Below are positions 1 through 9,082 of a stretch of 33,906 bases of DNA, piece by piece. This DNA comes from Apostichopus californicus (taxonomy: Eukaryota > Echinodermata > Holothuroidea > Aspidochirotida > Stichopodidae). Within the stretch, counting starts at the first letter, position 1. Each line of letters starts with the position of its first letter. Below the pieces are notes generated by a model, which saw nothing but the letters and a program-made list of their open reading frames with translations, was not told where the DNA came from and ran no database searches. The DNA lies in assembly GCA_020650975.1 (NCBI GenBank), contig JAIPMN010057315.1, positions 1 to 33,906 on the forward strand, read 5' to 3'. The translations under genes were made by a program, and so were the position numbers.

Positions 1-431
1 ACCCCTTTTTCGGGGCTGTCTCCTGTTTTTCGGGAGCCTGCGTCACTTATCCAATGGACTTTCTAATGTGAACTGTCCAAAGCACAATACCTCACGGGCG
101 AGCAATGTATTTTCTTACTAGAACTGCCCACAAGGTCGTCATCGATGTTGTTATCGTTTACAATTAGTAATGCGTAAACAACTCGTAACACTTTCGATGA
201 CACTCATCTAATTTAAGAAACAAACAAAAATAGTTGTAATGCCACTAGATGATATGACGTCATCGTTATGTGTTGGCCATGAGCCTATAAAAGGATGAAA
301 TAATTCAGGCCAAATAGGTGTAAAAGCCAAATCATTTTATTATTGTATGACTTTGCACTATGGAACTCCCTATATTGTGACGTTCACAAATTCCCTACAT
401 CGTGATGTTGTAATATACATAGGTGAACTTT
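1..431. repeat. Partial copy of the duplicated unit (matches 1413-1843)
   Basis: The first 431 bases repeat 1413-1843 with only scattered substitutions and small indels, and the match stops near 431/1843. Because 432 onward starts the next unit, this is the tail of a preceding tandem unit whose front half lies outside the window. It is non-coding and reads as intron-like sequence. Confidence 0.85.
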
Positions 432-829
432 TTCCATTTCATAACCTCTTTAATATTCATGAGAATTACATAGTTAAATTGAATTAAATATCATTCATGC
501 AGAGTTTATCCTTTTCTAGCATTTACTCAAATATTGAGACATGCTGACAGAATGTGCTGTATTTGTCTATCGCAGAACATTGCCTTCGTTTTCATGTAAT
601 GATTGGCGTCATCCAACCGTGTCCTAGTAACCAAGCTGAGATATCAATTTCAGCTCACCTATGCTCAATCCTGGAAAATTAAATTGTAACCTTGTTAAAG
701 TACTATGAGATGCATATCGCAGATATCCTACCCATAGTTGTGGTGAACGGTGGAATGTTATTTCATCTTCTCCATTGCATTGGAAATGAATGAATGGTTG
801 AATGTTGTTTCATTTTCTCCATTGCGTAG

Positions 830-931
830 GCGATGACTGTCAAAGAGAGGGAAACGTTCAATGAAAAGAAGAAGTACAGGCTCGCTAGAGTGCATGAACA
901 CCTGGAAAAGCTGATAAAGGAGAAGACAGAG
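830..931 (+). CDS. Variant exon of a topoisomerase I-like gene (duplicate of exon 10476-10586)
   Basis: A 102-base open segment (34 codons) bounded by an AG acceptor (828-829) and a GTCAGT donor (932). It starts AMTVKERETF, identical to the exon at 10476, and ends with a nearly identical 16 bases. The middle (862-915) encodes a lysine- and arginine-rich stretch (NEKKKYRLARVHEHLEKLIK) unrelated to the other copy. The flanking introns are nearly identical between the copies, with fewer than ten differences by eye over about 380 bases upstream. Both exons are phase 0 at both ends. It lies upstream of the exons it should follow in TOP1, so it probably belongs to a partial tandem gene copy. It could instead be unused. 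Expression is unknown. Confidence 0.55.
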
Positions 932-1299
932 GTCAGTAATAAACAAATAAACACAAACGAAAGAAAGATAATTGAAGTAGGTAATGACAATATTGTGGGT
1001 TTAATTATAGAATAATATAGTATGTAAAGATTGGGGTCATTTTACTAATTTCAGTTGGGAAACGCTCATTCAATTCTGGTTATGATGAGCTTTCAAAATA
1101 TTTTTGTTATTTTGAAGGAACAGACTGTAACAATCTGCTCAGTTTCATTATAAAAGTTGCCCGTTTGGATCATTTAAAAAGCAACCAATTTTTACGTATT
1201 TAATTATTTATTTGTATTATGATTTTTTTTAACTTTTACGTATTTAGAAGCCATTGAGATCACATGATGTTGGGGCCAGTAGTAAACTGTATATAGTGC

Positions 1300-1560
1300 T
1301 ACTTCACCCCCCCCCCCCTCTGGGAGCCTCAGGTACCCGATTTTCGGGGGCAGTCTCCTACACTTCGGGAGCCGTTTCCGGAGACTCCCCCCACCCTCTG
1401 GAAGCCAAAGGCACCCCTTTTTCGGGGCTGTCTCCTGTTTTTCGGGAGCCTGCGTCACTTATCCAATGGACTTTCTAATGTGAACTGTCCAAAGCACAAT
1501 ACCTCACGGGCGAGCAATGTACTTTCTTACTAGAACTGCCCACAAGATCGTCATCGATGT
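1300..1560 (+). repeat. Dispersed C-tract / GGGAGCC repeat
   Basis: A run of C (about 1307-1318) is followed by alternating GGGAGCC and GGGCAGTCTCC-like blocks with TTTTCGGG spacers, then a conserved AT-richer tail. Related copies are at 26222-26400 (+) and, inverted, at 32360-32618. The open frames across it are compositional and not coding. Confidence 0.7.
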
Positions 1561-1843
1561 TGTTATTGTTTATAATTAGTAATGCGTAAACAACTCGTAA
1601 CACTTTCGATGACACTCATCTAATTTAAGAAACAAACAAAATTAGTTGTAATGCCACTAGATGATATGACGTCATCGTTATGTTGGCCATGAGCCTATAA
1701 AAGGATGAAATAATTCAGGCCAAATAGGTGTAAAAGCCAAATCATTGTATTAACTTTGTATGACTTTGCACTATGGAACTCCCTATATTGTGACGTTCAC
1801 AAATACCCTACATCGTGATGTTGTAATATACATAGGTGAACTT

Positions 1844-2264
1844 ACCCTGTACTAACGCTGCTGAAAAAAGCATTGAATGTATGACTAGTGTGGCACTCGC
1901 ATTCAGTTACGTTGCACTGTTTGGTACTCTATGTTATGTACAGTTTGGAAAACACAACCCAGACAACAGATACCATTTCCAGGCATAAAATTCCTGTTGT
2001 CTATTTGCTTCTACAAGGGCTGTTATATCCACATTTTGTTTGGAACACACTCCATTGGATAATGTCTAGCGATAATCTCAGTCAGGTACAGTCTGAGTTA
2101 GGCTTAGCATATAAGCTGGTTAACCTTGTACTATTGGTATGGACATTTATATTTCAAAGTTGCGATTCTATTTGAACAAATTTTCACATCACATACTTTC
2201 TTAGGTTTAATTTTTTTTATTTTGAGTTTTTTGGGGGCAGTTGCATTGAAGCTGGAAACTTATC
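1844..2264. other. Unassigned intergenic or intronic sequence
   Basis: This stretch lies between the duplicated unit and the transposon starting at 2267. An open stretch at 1888-2175 has no recognisable motif and no clear splice or start context. I see no supported feature. Confidence 0.4.
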
Positions 2265-2983
2265 TACAGTACAGCTCACGTATCATTCCGCGTAGATGTA
2301 TACTCTACGTTTATCTACGCGATTATACGATGTTATACGTTTCTGTACGCAACTTTCTATGCGGTGTCTACGAGGTGTCTACGCGGCTTAGGGCTTCGCT
2401 CTAGTGCCCCTGAATAGGGATTATACGCGCGTAAAGACGTACCATCGCGTATAATCTGTAAACGTAGGGTGTTCGCAGCCGCTCTACATAGCAGAGCTTC
2501 TATGGGTTAGAATAAACTGTGATGAAGAAAAGAGTCGGTAAACTCAGTATCGCACCGAGCCCAATGAATGACTTTCCAAAATATTCAACCACAGAGTTAG
2601 CATATACTTAAGCCGATAAGAATAAGAGTAACAAAGAAAACAGCGCTACTAGGAGCACAAATGATCGATACAATCGGTGCAAAAACTTAAGCAAGGAAAC
2701 TATATAAATTACGACAATGTACCCCAGTCTCCCGTTAGGCATTAAATTGAATGTAGGTAACAATCTATGAGAACTAGGTAGGCCTTGGCCGATCCTACCT
2801 CTTAGCTTACATCGAAAGATACGCCGTATACACCTCGCAAGAAAACCACGATAACCTTAAATAAAAAAACAATATTTTGCACTTGAAGATCTGACTTCCC
2901 CCAAAATGCAATGATAAGGTTTAGACCCAGTACTTCTTAATACATTGAGATTCCAATTACTAGTCAAAAATATTTTCTGAAGA

Positions 2984-4530
2984 ACAAATGTAAAGCCGGG
3001 GGAAAGGATGATCGGTGGTGACATTCCTGGAGGGTGGGGTGATATGGGAGCTCCGGGTCTCTGCCGATGACGACAAGAATAATTGACACGTTGGTTTTAG
3101 TACTAGTCCATGTATGTATTATACCTGCTAGCGTGTTCTCTGACACCGACTAGCGAGCTCTACGTAAAAAGGAAAGGAAAACAATGTCTCATAAGTAAAA
3201 GCCATTTACAAATAAGATAAAAGTGAAAATCTTAACATTACAAGAATAAGGAACAGCATGGCAAACAATTAAGTAAGACACTTAAATAAATGTAAGTAAA
3301 ACTACACTGGAATGAGAATGCTCTTATAAAAGTTATGGTATCTAGGTATCTTGAATGCTCCTTTAATAATTAAATGCAGGGACGGCTCCTTTAACTACGT
3401 GTGGTCATGTGACCATGCACAGAGTGAACATTATCTAAGTTCACAATTCCAATTAGGAATTAACTAGAAACTAAATTTATGGCAAAGCAAATACAAATGC
3501 CTGTTATTCCCCTAATAACGATTTGTTGTCGGTTATTCACCTTATAACCATTTATCCTCAACTTGTAACCTATCAAAATGGCTCTATAACAATGGTTGCA
3601 TATTAGCTAACTTTCCAAAGTTATAATTAAAAAGGTGTAGCCTACATATTTCCCTGTAAAAGAATTTAATCTCTTTTGAAAACTCAAGAGAAATATCCAA
3701 CATTTAGTTAAAACAACCTCTCTGTACACATTAATAACATGTCAATATAAACAACTCGGCCTCAAGTTCACATTGACATTACGAACATGAGTTAAGACTA
3801 TTACATCTAACGACTCATGGGCGCGGCCATCTTAAATACAAGTACTTCACTAAATGAGGGCGCTATGCAAAAATATAAGTTTACTATGACGTAAGGTCCC
3901 CTGTTAAGGCTACAATACAATTTGTTCATGTGAATACGTAAATTACGATCTTTGGAACCACTGAGATCATTAAGCATGGAGATATAAAATTATGATAAAG
4001 GTTAATCAAAGGTTTTGGAAAAGCACTTATACTATTATTTATGAAATCTTAACTCAGCATTTTACAGAAATATTGAATTGAATAACTACGATGTATGCTG
4101 AAAGGTTAAGCCTAGGCTATACTACTCAGGCAGTAGCCTACCATTGTAATAATGTTAACAGTACAAATAGGGCCAACCGTGACTCTGAACTTGATCGAGA
4201 GTAACAAAATCAAATCGATATATTATGAATCACAGAACCCTTGTTTGCTTATAAGATATAAAAAGAAGAGAAATTATATAATTACCTCATAGAGTTATTA
4301 AAGAAACAACTTCAAAGGCCGCAAAAGCAGACAAAAACGTAGTTAAAAGGTAAATAGAAATCTTGCAGGTGTTGTATTAACTAGTAAAAGTATCGTAGTG
4401 TCTTAGAACAATGGATTTGAAGGCTACCCCACGCCCTGAAGGGTCTCCCAATCTGAACGGAAGGGTTTGACCAGTTCCGGTGTCCAAATTCTAAGGCAGG
4501 CCAGCTATGCCAAAAGGGCATGGCTCTACA
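2984..4530. other. Interior of element A present only in copy 1
   Basis: Copy 2 jumps from the equivalent of 2983 to that of about 4530 with a short unmatched joint, so copy 2 has probably lost this part. The stretch is AT-rich and non-coding. No domain, RNA gene or further transposon ends were recognised. Confidence 0.5.
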
Positions 4531-5434
4531 CAAATATTGATGCGTAGATAAGTGCTTCCTCACAATCAACGAGCCGCCCCGAAATTCGCTCCGCTTACGT
4601 AAAACTTCGATATATCACGTGGAAAAACCCGAGTTTTTACACACATAATTCCCATTGACATTGGTCACGGAACATAAGTAGGTCATCGACATTCGAACTT
4701 GCCCAAGTTCATCGCACCATGGGAACGACACAACACATTGAACATGATGGTACATGTTCCCGCCATCTGGACACCGAGTGTAAATTTTGGTGTAATATGC
4801 AAATTATTAATGGTACTGTGCTGCGCGGTTAAAACTTAACCTATTGCGACACACACAAATTTTGGGAAGCTGTTGTAGAAGTAACTTTTGTATCAAATGT
4901 AAAGTATTGTAAGGTACTATAATTTATAAAAGACGGTTTTCTTCAGGTGGTAAGGAAAAGGGGTGTTTCGGTGAACTCAATCTCTTTGTATAGTATTTGG
5001 ATACTTAAAATGACCATGTACATGCAGTTTCTATTTCTCTTTAAGTAAGCTCTACTTAGCAGTTTTATCCTTTGTGGATCTTTATTGGAATAAATACGAA
5101 ATGTATTGTTTGACGCCAGTATTTAACGGTAAGCATTTCTTAAACTGTTGACAGCTTCAAAATCCATTTTCAAAAAAGTCGGTTTTCATGAAGGTTTTAT
5201 GAAATAGACATATAGCTAGGGTAAGAAAATATTAACTTAACCACATTGAAAGTTGTTCTATCCAAATAAAATACATGTTTCTCGTACTGAGATCTGAAAA
5301 AAAAGACGGGCAGCCATTTTTCTTCTTTTCATGCGCTAATAATAGTTTGGAATATGTGGCAACCTTTACAAAATAATTTTTAAGGATAGCTTAGATTTCT
5401 TGTAATCCGAATAGAGACTTGGGAATCCATATAT

Positions 5435-5662
5435 GGTGAGAATTTTTCGGGCACCTACTGAAGGAATAAAAATTTGTTATACGTGTTTTTCAATTTTTTG
5501 GGTGAAAATTCAGGCAATATGCTGAGAATTTTTTCGGCCACCTACTGAAAGAAGAATATGTTTGCAATGTGTTTTTCAATTTTTTTGCTGAAAATTCGGG
5601 CAATATGCTGAGAATTTTTCCGGCACCTGCTGAAAGAAGAATAATTTGCAATGTGTTTTTCA
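5435..5662. repeat. 86-bp tandem repeat, about 2.7 copies
   Basis: The word GAGAATTTTT followed by CGG and CACCT recurs at 5438, 5524 and 5610, a spacing of 86 bases. Each unit also has AATTTGCAATGTG-like and GGGCAATATGCTG words. It sits just inside the left end of the 5428-6871 insertion. Confidence 0.85.
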
Positions 5663-5747
5663 ATGGTTAAACTGATATTATTATTATCGTTATTATTGTA
5701 ACGGCTTCCCCAATAATTATAACCAATATGGAAGGGTAATAACACGG

Positions 5748-6825
5748 AAAATATAACCAAATTTGTTCGCGCGTTCGGCGCGCGTTCAACATCTTAATGT
5801 GCATGTCATATATAGTGGTGTTTGCACGGGTTATCCGGGTAACCGCCCGAAGCGATACTACCCGGTTCCTAATTTATTACCCGAATCCTACGCAAAGGTT
5901 TAAAAAAAAAAAAATTGGCAAACCGACGGTTAAGCAGATTTCCCATTGACTTAGTGCGGTGTTAGGCTACCATGTGGTCGAAGATAACAGCAATAACGAA
6001 AGTATTCCATGGATATCTTATACCTGCGTCACAATTTCATCGAATAAACAGATGATTAGGCTAAGCTAGATTTCTCATTGACTTAGTGTGGTGTTAGGCT
6101 ACCATGTGGAAGAAATTATTATTTATTCATTCGTTTATTTCATAGAAGGAAAGGCTGACAAGGTATTTTACGAGATGTTTATGGATTAAGGACGGGATAA
6201 CTAAAAAATAATAATCGCAAGTGGCTTTTTACTAATCGTTTATTCCAAATGCGATCAAATTGCGCGAATCGCGCAATCTCGCGGCTAATGCGAACCCTGG
6301 GCCTGCATAATAGATAGAAGTAGTAACAACTGTTTAAGAGCTAAATTGGATATTCTGATCTGATCCAATAGACGTGGAGAGCAAGCATAAGCAGCGGCGG
6401 CAGTGCGATTTTAGTAGTAATGTTACGTATAATTAAATAATTAAGTAATTAACAAGTTAATGAAAGAAACAAAAGCAAATAGAAATTATTGAGGAAGGTT
6501 TTATACATCATATTAAACCTACATATTTGAACATGAAAACATTGTCAGTAGAGAAAATAATGCATTTATTACAGCAACCAATATGTAATTTCTTGAAAAT
6601 CGTAATACACGAGGGTAAACAATTTTTTCCGGGTACCCCGATACCCGACGGGTAACGGCTCTCGGGTACCCGGTTCCCGATTTTTGGACCCGTGTAAACA
6701 CTATCATATAGGCATTCATCGGTTATCGGCATGTGATGTAATAACCGATGAATGCCTATATGATAGCACATTAAGATGTTGAACGCGCGTGGAACGCGCA
6801 AAAAATTTTGGTTATATTTTTCGGG
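5748..6825. repeat. Foldback palindrome split by a later MITE
   Basis: The left arm is 5748-5812 plus 6704-6726 and the right arm is 6741-6825. The arms are near-perfect reverse complements, including ATATAACCAAA, CGCGCGTTCAACATCTTAA and ATTCATCGGTTAT words. The loop is 14 bases (6727-6740). Closest to the loop, 6701-6726 and 6741-6766 are a perfect 26-base inverted repeat. The MITE at 5813-6703 sits inside the left arm, so the palindrome was originally about 185 bases. It resembles a foldback transposon or a very short-looped MITE. Confidence 0.8.
5813..6703. mobile_element. hAT-type MITE, 891 bp, inside the palindrome arm
   Basis: The ends are TAGTGGTGTTTGCACGGGT and, reverse-complemented from the right, TAGTGTTTACACGGGTCC. 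The 7-mer TCATATA flanks both sides (5806-5812, 6704-6710). Subterminal CCGGGTA/TACCCG words are repeated, as is usual for hAT MITEs. Inside is a 46-base direct repeat (5932-5977 and 6063-6109). There is no transposase. Removing the element restores a continuous palindrome arm, which supports the borders. Confidence 0.8.
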
Positions 6826-7472
6826 CAAGTCGTTACAGCCCCCCAAATCAAATTAGGCTCCTACGCCTATGTGGGAATCAGGAAAAAGGAGGCTCCTTGC
6901 GCGGATGAGAAACATGTTTTTTTATAACCGGCCCTGCTTCAAAGTTGTTGGGTTTTTTTTCTTTCCATTCTGTTGGAACCAACGGTAAAATATGTAAAAA
7001 ATTGACACAAGAAACGCTTAGTAATACTTTATTCTTCAAAATGTTGCCAACTATTCAAAGTAAACTTATACTCCGTGGAACATAACCTCTACAACTGAAA
7101 AATAGTCGGGAAAAGAAACACTGAATAGGAACCCATTTAACGAAAAACAGTTATAAGTTCTATGCCGGCAAACACTTTACCTGCGTCCTCTTCGCTGCTA
7201 GGTGAATATCACGTCTTAAACTACGATTTAAGAAACGGCTGTTTCAAACATCTCACTAATTCTTTCGGCGACTTTAATCCTATTCATTGAGCACAATAGC
7301 ATTTCCTGCATATAAACTCGTACAGGGATTATATGAGGTGTTTACGCGGTGTCTACGCGGCGTCTACGCGGCAATTTGTTTGTCAACGAGTTTATTTGCG
7401 ATTGTACGTGTTTATACGTCTTTATACGATTCTGTGCGCGTACACATGTCCAGTTATACGTGAGCAGTACTG

Positions 7473-7632
7473 TATGTATGTATGTATGTATGTATGTATG
7501 TATGTATGTATGTATGTATGTATGTATGTATGTATGTATGTATGTATGTATGCGTGTATGCGTGTATGTATGCGTGTATGTATGTATGTGTGTATGTATG
7601 TATGTATGTATGTATGTATGTATGTATGTATA
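7473..7632 (+). repeat. (TATG)n microsatellite
   Basis: About 40 TATG units with a few GTGTATGCG interruptions, starting immediately at the TA beside element A. Copy 2 of element A has no such tract at its right end, so the repeat belongs to the insertion site or grew after insertion. Open frames here, such as YVCM or IHTY repeats, are artefacts. Confidence 0.95.
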
Positions 7633-7936
7633 TGTGATCTTCCCGCAAGCAGGAACTCGTATGTAAGCCAAATTAGGCCTAACTTTAGGCCTTGCTACTG
7701 TACCAACTGGAATTAGTTACTTTACTAAACATTAAGCTTGGCCAACTGTAAAGACGAATTAAAACGATGTGTAGGATGCCTAGGCCAAGTGTTAGTTTAG
7801 ACACAAGCAAACCAGTGCAATAGTGCAGTTTGCTACAGTATCAATTCATATGACTCACAAATGTATTAAATAATATTCTGAACACTGCTACCACTCTTGT
7901 TATCTTAAAAAATAACATATTACCTTACAAAAATAT

Positions 7937-8176
7937 TTAAAAAGTTTGTTTTCTGAAGTTCTTTCTCCTCGCCGGTGTCGTTCGTTGCATAGGCGGAGGG
8001 GACGGGCGATCTTTGCACTCCCTTTTGTCCTTGCCATCATTCGGTCCACTAAGGTCCTTGATCGGAGATCCAAGTAGGGAATCCAGTGACGGCCATGAAT
8101 TTTCCCTCCTCTGGACCTTTGGAGACCTGTGTCTGTCTGCCGTTGCTTTGTCGTCTTTTAGAACCCTGTCCTTGTT
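7937..8176 (-). other. Coding-like segment of unknown family (minus strand)
   Basis: Reading the minus strand from 8176 to a TAA at 7937-7939 gives 79 codons without a stop. The product is basic and rich in arginine, lysine, proline and serine (for example RHRSPKVQRRENSWPS). The stretch is GC-richer than its surroundings. The TAG just upstream (8177-8179) could be a splice acceptor AG, but no pyrimidine tract precedes it. A + strand open frame over the same bases is also possible. I do not recognise the protein. It may be a terminal exon, a fragment of a repeat, or chance. Confidence 0.25.
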
Positions 8177-8490
8177 CTACTTCGTATGTTCTGTCATAAC
8201 TGTGCAAGGTTCTTTCAGTTTTGTGTTCACAGCAGATCTCTTGATTCTGCATATGTAATACTCACAATTTTGTGAACAGACTCACAAAAACTTTTCTAAC
8301 CTTAAAGTTTCTAACCTTAACCTTAAAGTTGGTGAGCCAAAAACAGTTGCACTTGTAAGTAATAAAACTCATCGTGTCTGAACCTGCCAATGTGAGTAGA
8401 ATCATTACAATAGCTTTTTCTATTGTCATGTTTGACCAGATAACTTCTGTACTTTCAAACAGCATTTTGTTCTCAATATATTGTCATAAG

Positions 8491-8578
8491 GAAGAGGCAG
8501 AACCTTTACCAGAGGGTGTGAATGTCAAGGAAGAAGCTGTCAAAACGTTTCCTTTCGGTATCGAGTTTTCCTATAACG
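8491..8578 (+). CDS. TOP1-like: DNA topoisomerase I-like, exon (start of core domain)
   Basis: An 88-base exon starting after ATAAG and ending AACG before GTAAGA; it splices in phase 1 to 8961, rebuilding N-G-K. It encodes EEAEPLPEG, then about 14 extra residues, then EFSYNGK. In animal TOP1 the motif PLPENVKFYYDGK is continuous, so this copy appears to carry an insertion within it. Topoisomerase IB relaxes supercoils by nicking one strand through a 3'-phosphotyrosine and acts in the nucleus or mitochondrion. The acceptor's pyrimidine tract is weak. The upstream KWWEEE and GPVFAPPY segments were not found in the window. Identity is secure mainly because the next exons follow in order. Confidence 0.75.
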
Positions 8579-8689
8579 GTAAGAAGTTGTGTGCTTTGGA
8601 TAAACATTCAGTACCATCTACACATATATCTATGTTGGATTAAATGACCAAGTTTAGTAAAATAATAAGGGCATTTGGATGGTGTCCTG

Positions 8690-8765
8690 CTGAGGGGGAC
8701 GGAGAGCAGAGTGGGGGGAAGGAGGAGAGGAGGGTGGGGGAAAGGAGGAGGAGAGGTGAAGATGG
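8690..8765 (+). repeat. Purine-only G-rich tract in TOP1 intron
   Basis: About 75 bases almost entirely A and G, with runs of three to six G, inside the 382-base intron 8579-8960. On the sense strand it could form a G-quadruplex or a triplex. This is the only unusual feature of that intron. Confidence 0.7.
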
Positions 8766-8960
8766 ATTGTAAAATTACACCAAGTAAGACATAACAGCTT
8801 TGTTGTACGTTGAAGCACTGCAAGAAACAACTACTATTATCACTGGGAAGTGTGAGGGTGTACTACTGGTAAACATCCACAGATGTCACCTCTGCCGCAA
8901 CTACATTCTGAATGTGTCTGATGATGGTCTTGTTTGTCTGTTCATGATTCTTGTTTGTAG

Positions 8961-9082
8961 GTAAGAATGAGGTCCTCACGCCCGAAGCTGGAGCGGTGGC
9001 AGATTTTTACAAATCCGTGTTTGAACACGAGTACACACATGAGAAAGAATTCAACAAGAAGATCTTTAATAATTTGAAGGAA
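8961..9082 (+). CDS. TOP1-like: DNA topoisomerase I-like, exon (core subdomain, HEYT motif)
   Basis: A 122-base exon between a pyrimidine-rich TTGTTTGTAG acceptor and a GTAAGT donor. The reading frame continues from 8578 (phase 1) and ends in phase 0. The protein reads GKNEVLTPEAGAVADF, then KSVFEHEYTHEKEFNKKIF, then NNLKE. It matches the TOP1 core, where GKVMKLSPKAEEVATFF is followed by the DHEYT-containing helix and a WRKEM-type end. This is the clearest diagnostic segment of the gene. No stop or frameshift interrupts it. It could be nuclear TOP1, a TOP1MT-like form or a lineage-specific paralogue; these cannot be separated from this fragment. Confidence 0.9.

Larger units (their letters stand above)
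432..1843 (+). repeat. 1.4 kb duplicated unit carrying a TOP1-type exon
   Basis: This unit is collinear with two separated blocks further on: 440-985 matches 10088-10640, and 981-1740 matches 25923-26575. The break between those blocks is the 15.3 kb insertion at 10639-25922. Its last 431 bases also equal the first 431 bases of the window, so units stand head to tail here. It contains the exon at 830-931, then intron, then a C-tract/GGGAGCC block (1300-1480). This is a segmental duplication of part of the TOP1 gene, not just a mobile repeat, because it includes exon borders. Confidence 0.8.
5428..6871. mobile_element. 1.44 kb insertion in element A with 8-bp target duplication
   Basis: The 8-mer TGGGAATC stands on both sides (5420-5427 and 6872-6879). 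Copy 2 of element A is uninterrupted at this point, near 14055, and has a single related TTGGAATC, which serves as an empty site. The ends read CATATATGG and CCTATG, so only about four terminal bases are inverted. Contents, left to right: an 86-bp tandem repeat, the left arm of a palindrome, a hAT-like MITE, and the right arm. No coding capacity was seen. The 8-bp duplication suits hAT-type mobilisation, but the family is unknown. Confidence 0.7.
2267..7472. mobile_element. TA-flanked DNA transposon without transposase (family A, copy 1)
   Basis: The left end reads CAGTACAGCTCACGTAT; the reverse complement of the right end reads CAGTACTGCTCACGTAT. Both ends sit on TA (2265-2266 and 7473-7474), as expected for Tc1/mariner-type target duplication. 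Subterminal zones are packed with TATACG and CTACGCGG words on both sides. No transposase frame is present, so it would depend on another element. A second, left-truncated copy at 12600-14668 matches 2451-2983, about 4530-5427 and 6872-7472. Compared with that copy, this one has an extra 1.44 kb insertion (5428-6871). The superfamily is inferred from the TA duplication only. Confidence 0.75.

Noticed and set aside
1204..1478. Proline- and glycine-rich open frames on both strands
   Set aside because: They fall on the C-tract/GGGAGCC repeat, which recurs elsewhere without keeping a frame.
6508..6846. 112-codon minus-strand open frame
   Set aside because: It crosses the MITE end and palindrome arm, so the frame is built from repeat ends.
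7333..7716. Open frames encoding YVCM or IHTY repeats
   Set aside because: They are translations of the (TATG)n microsatellite; all frames stay open because the repeat lacks stops.
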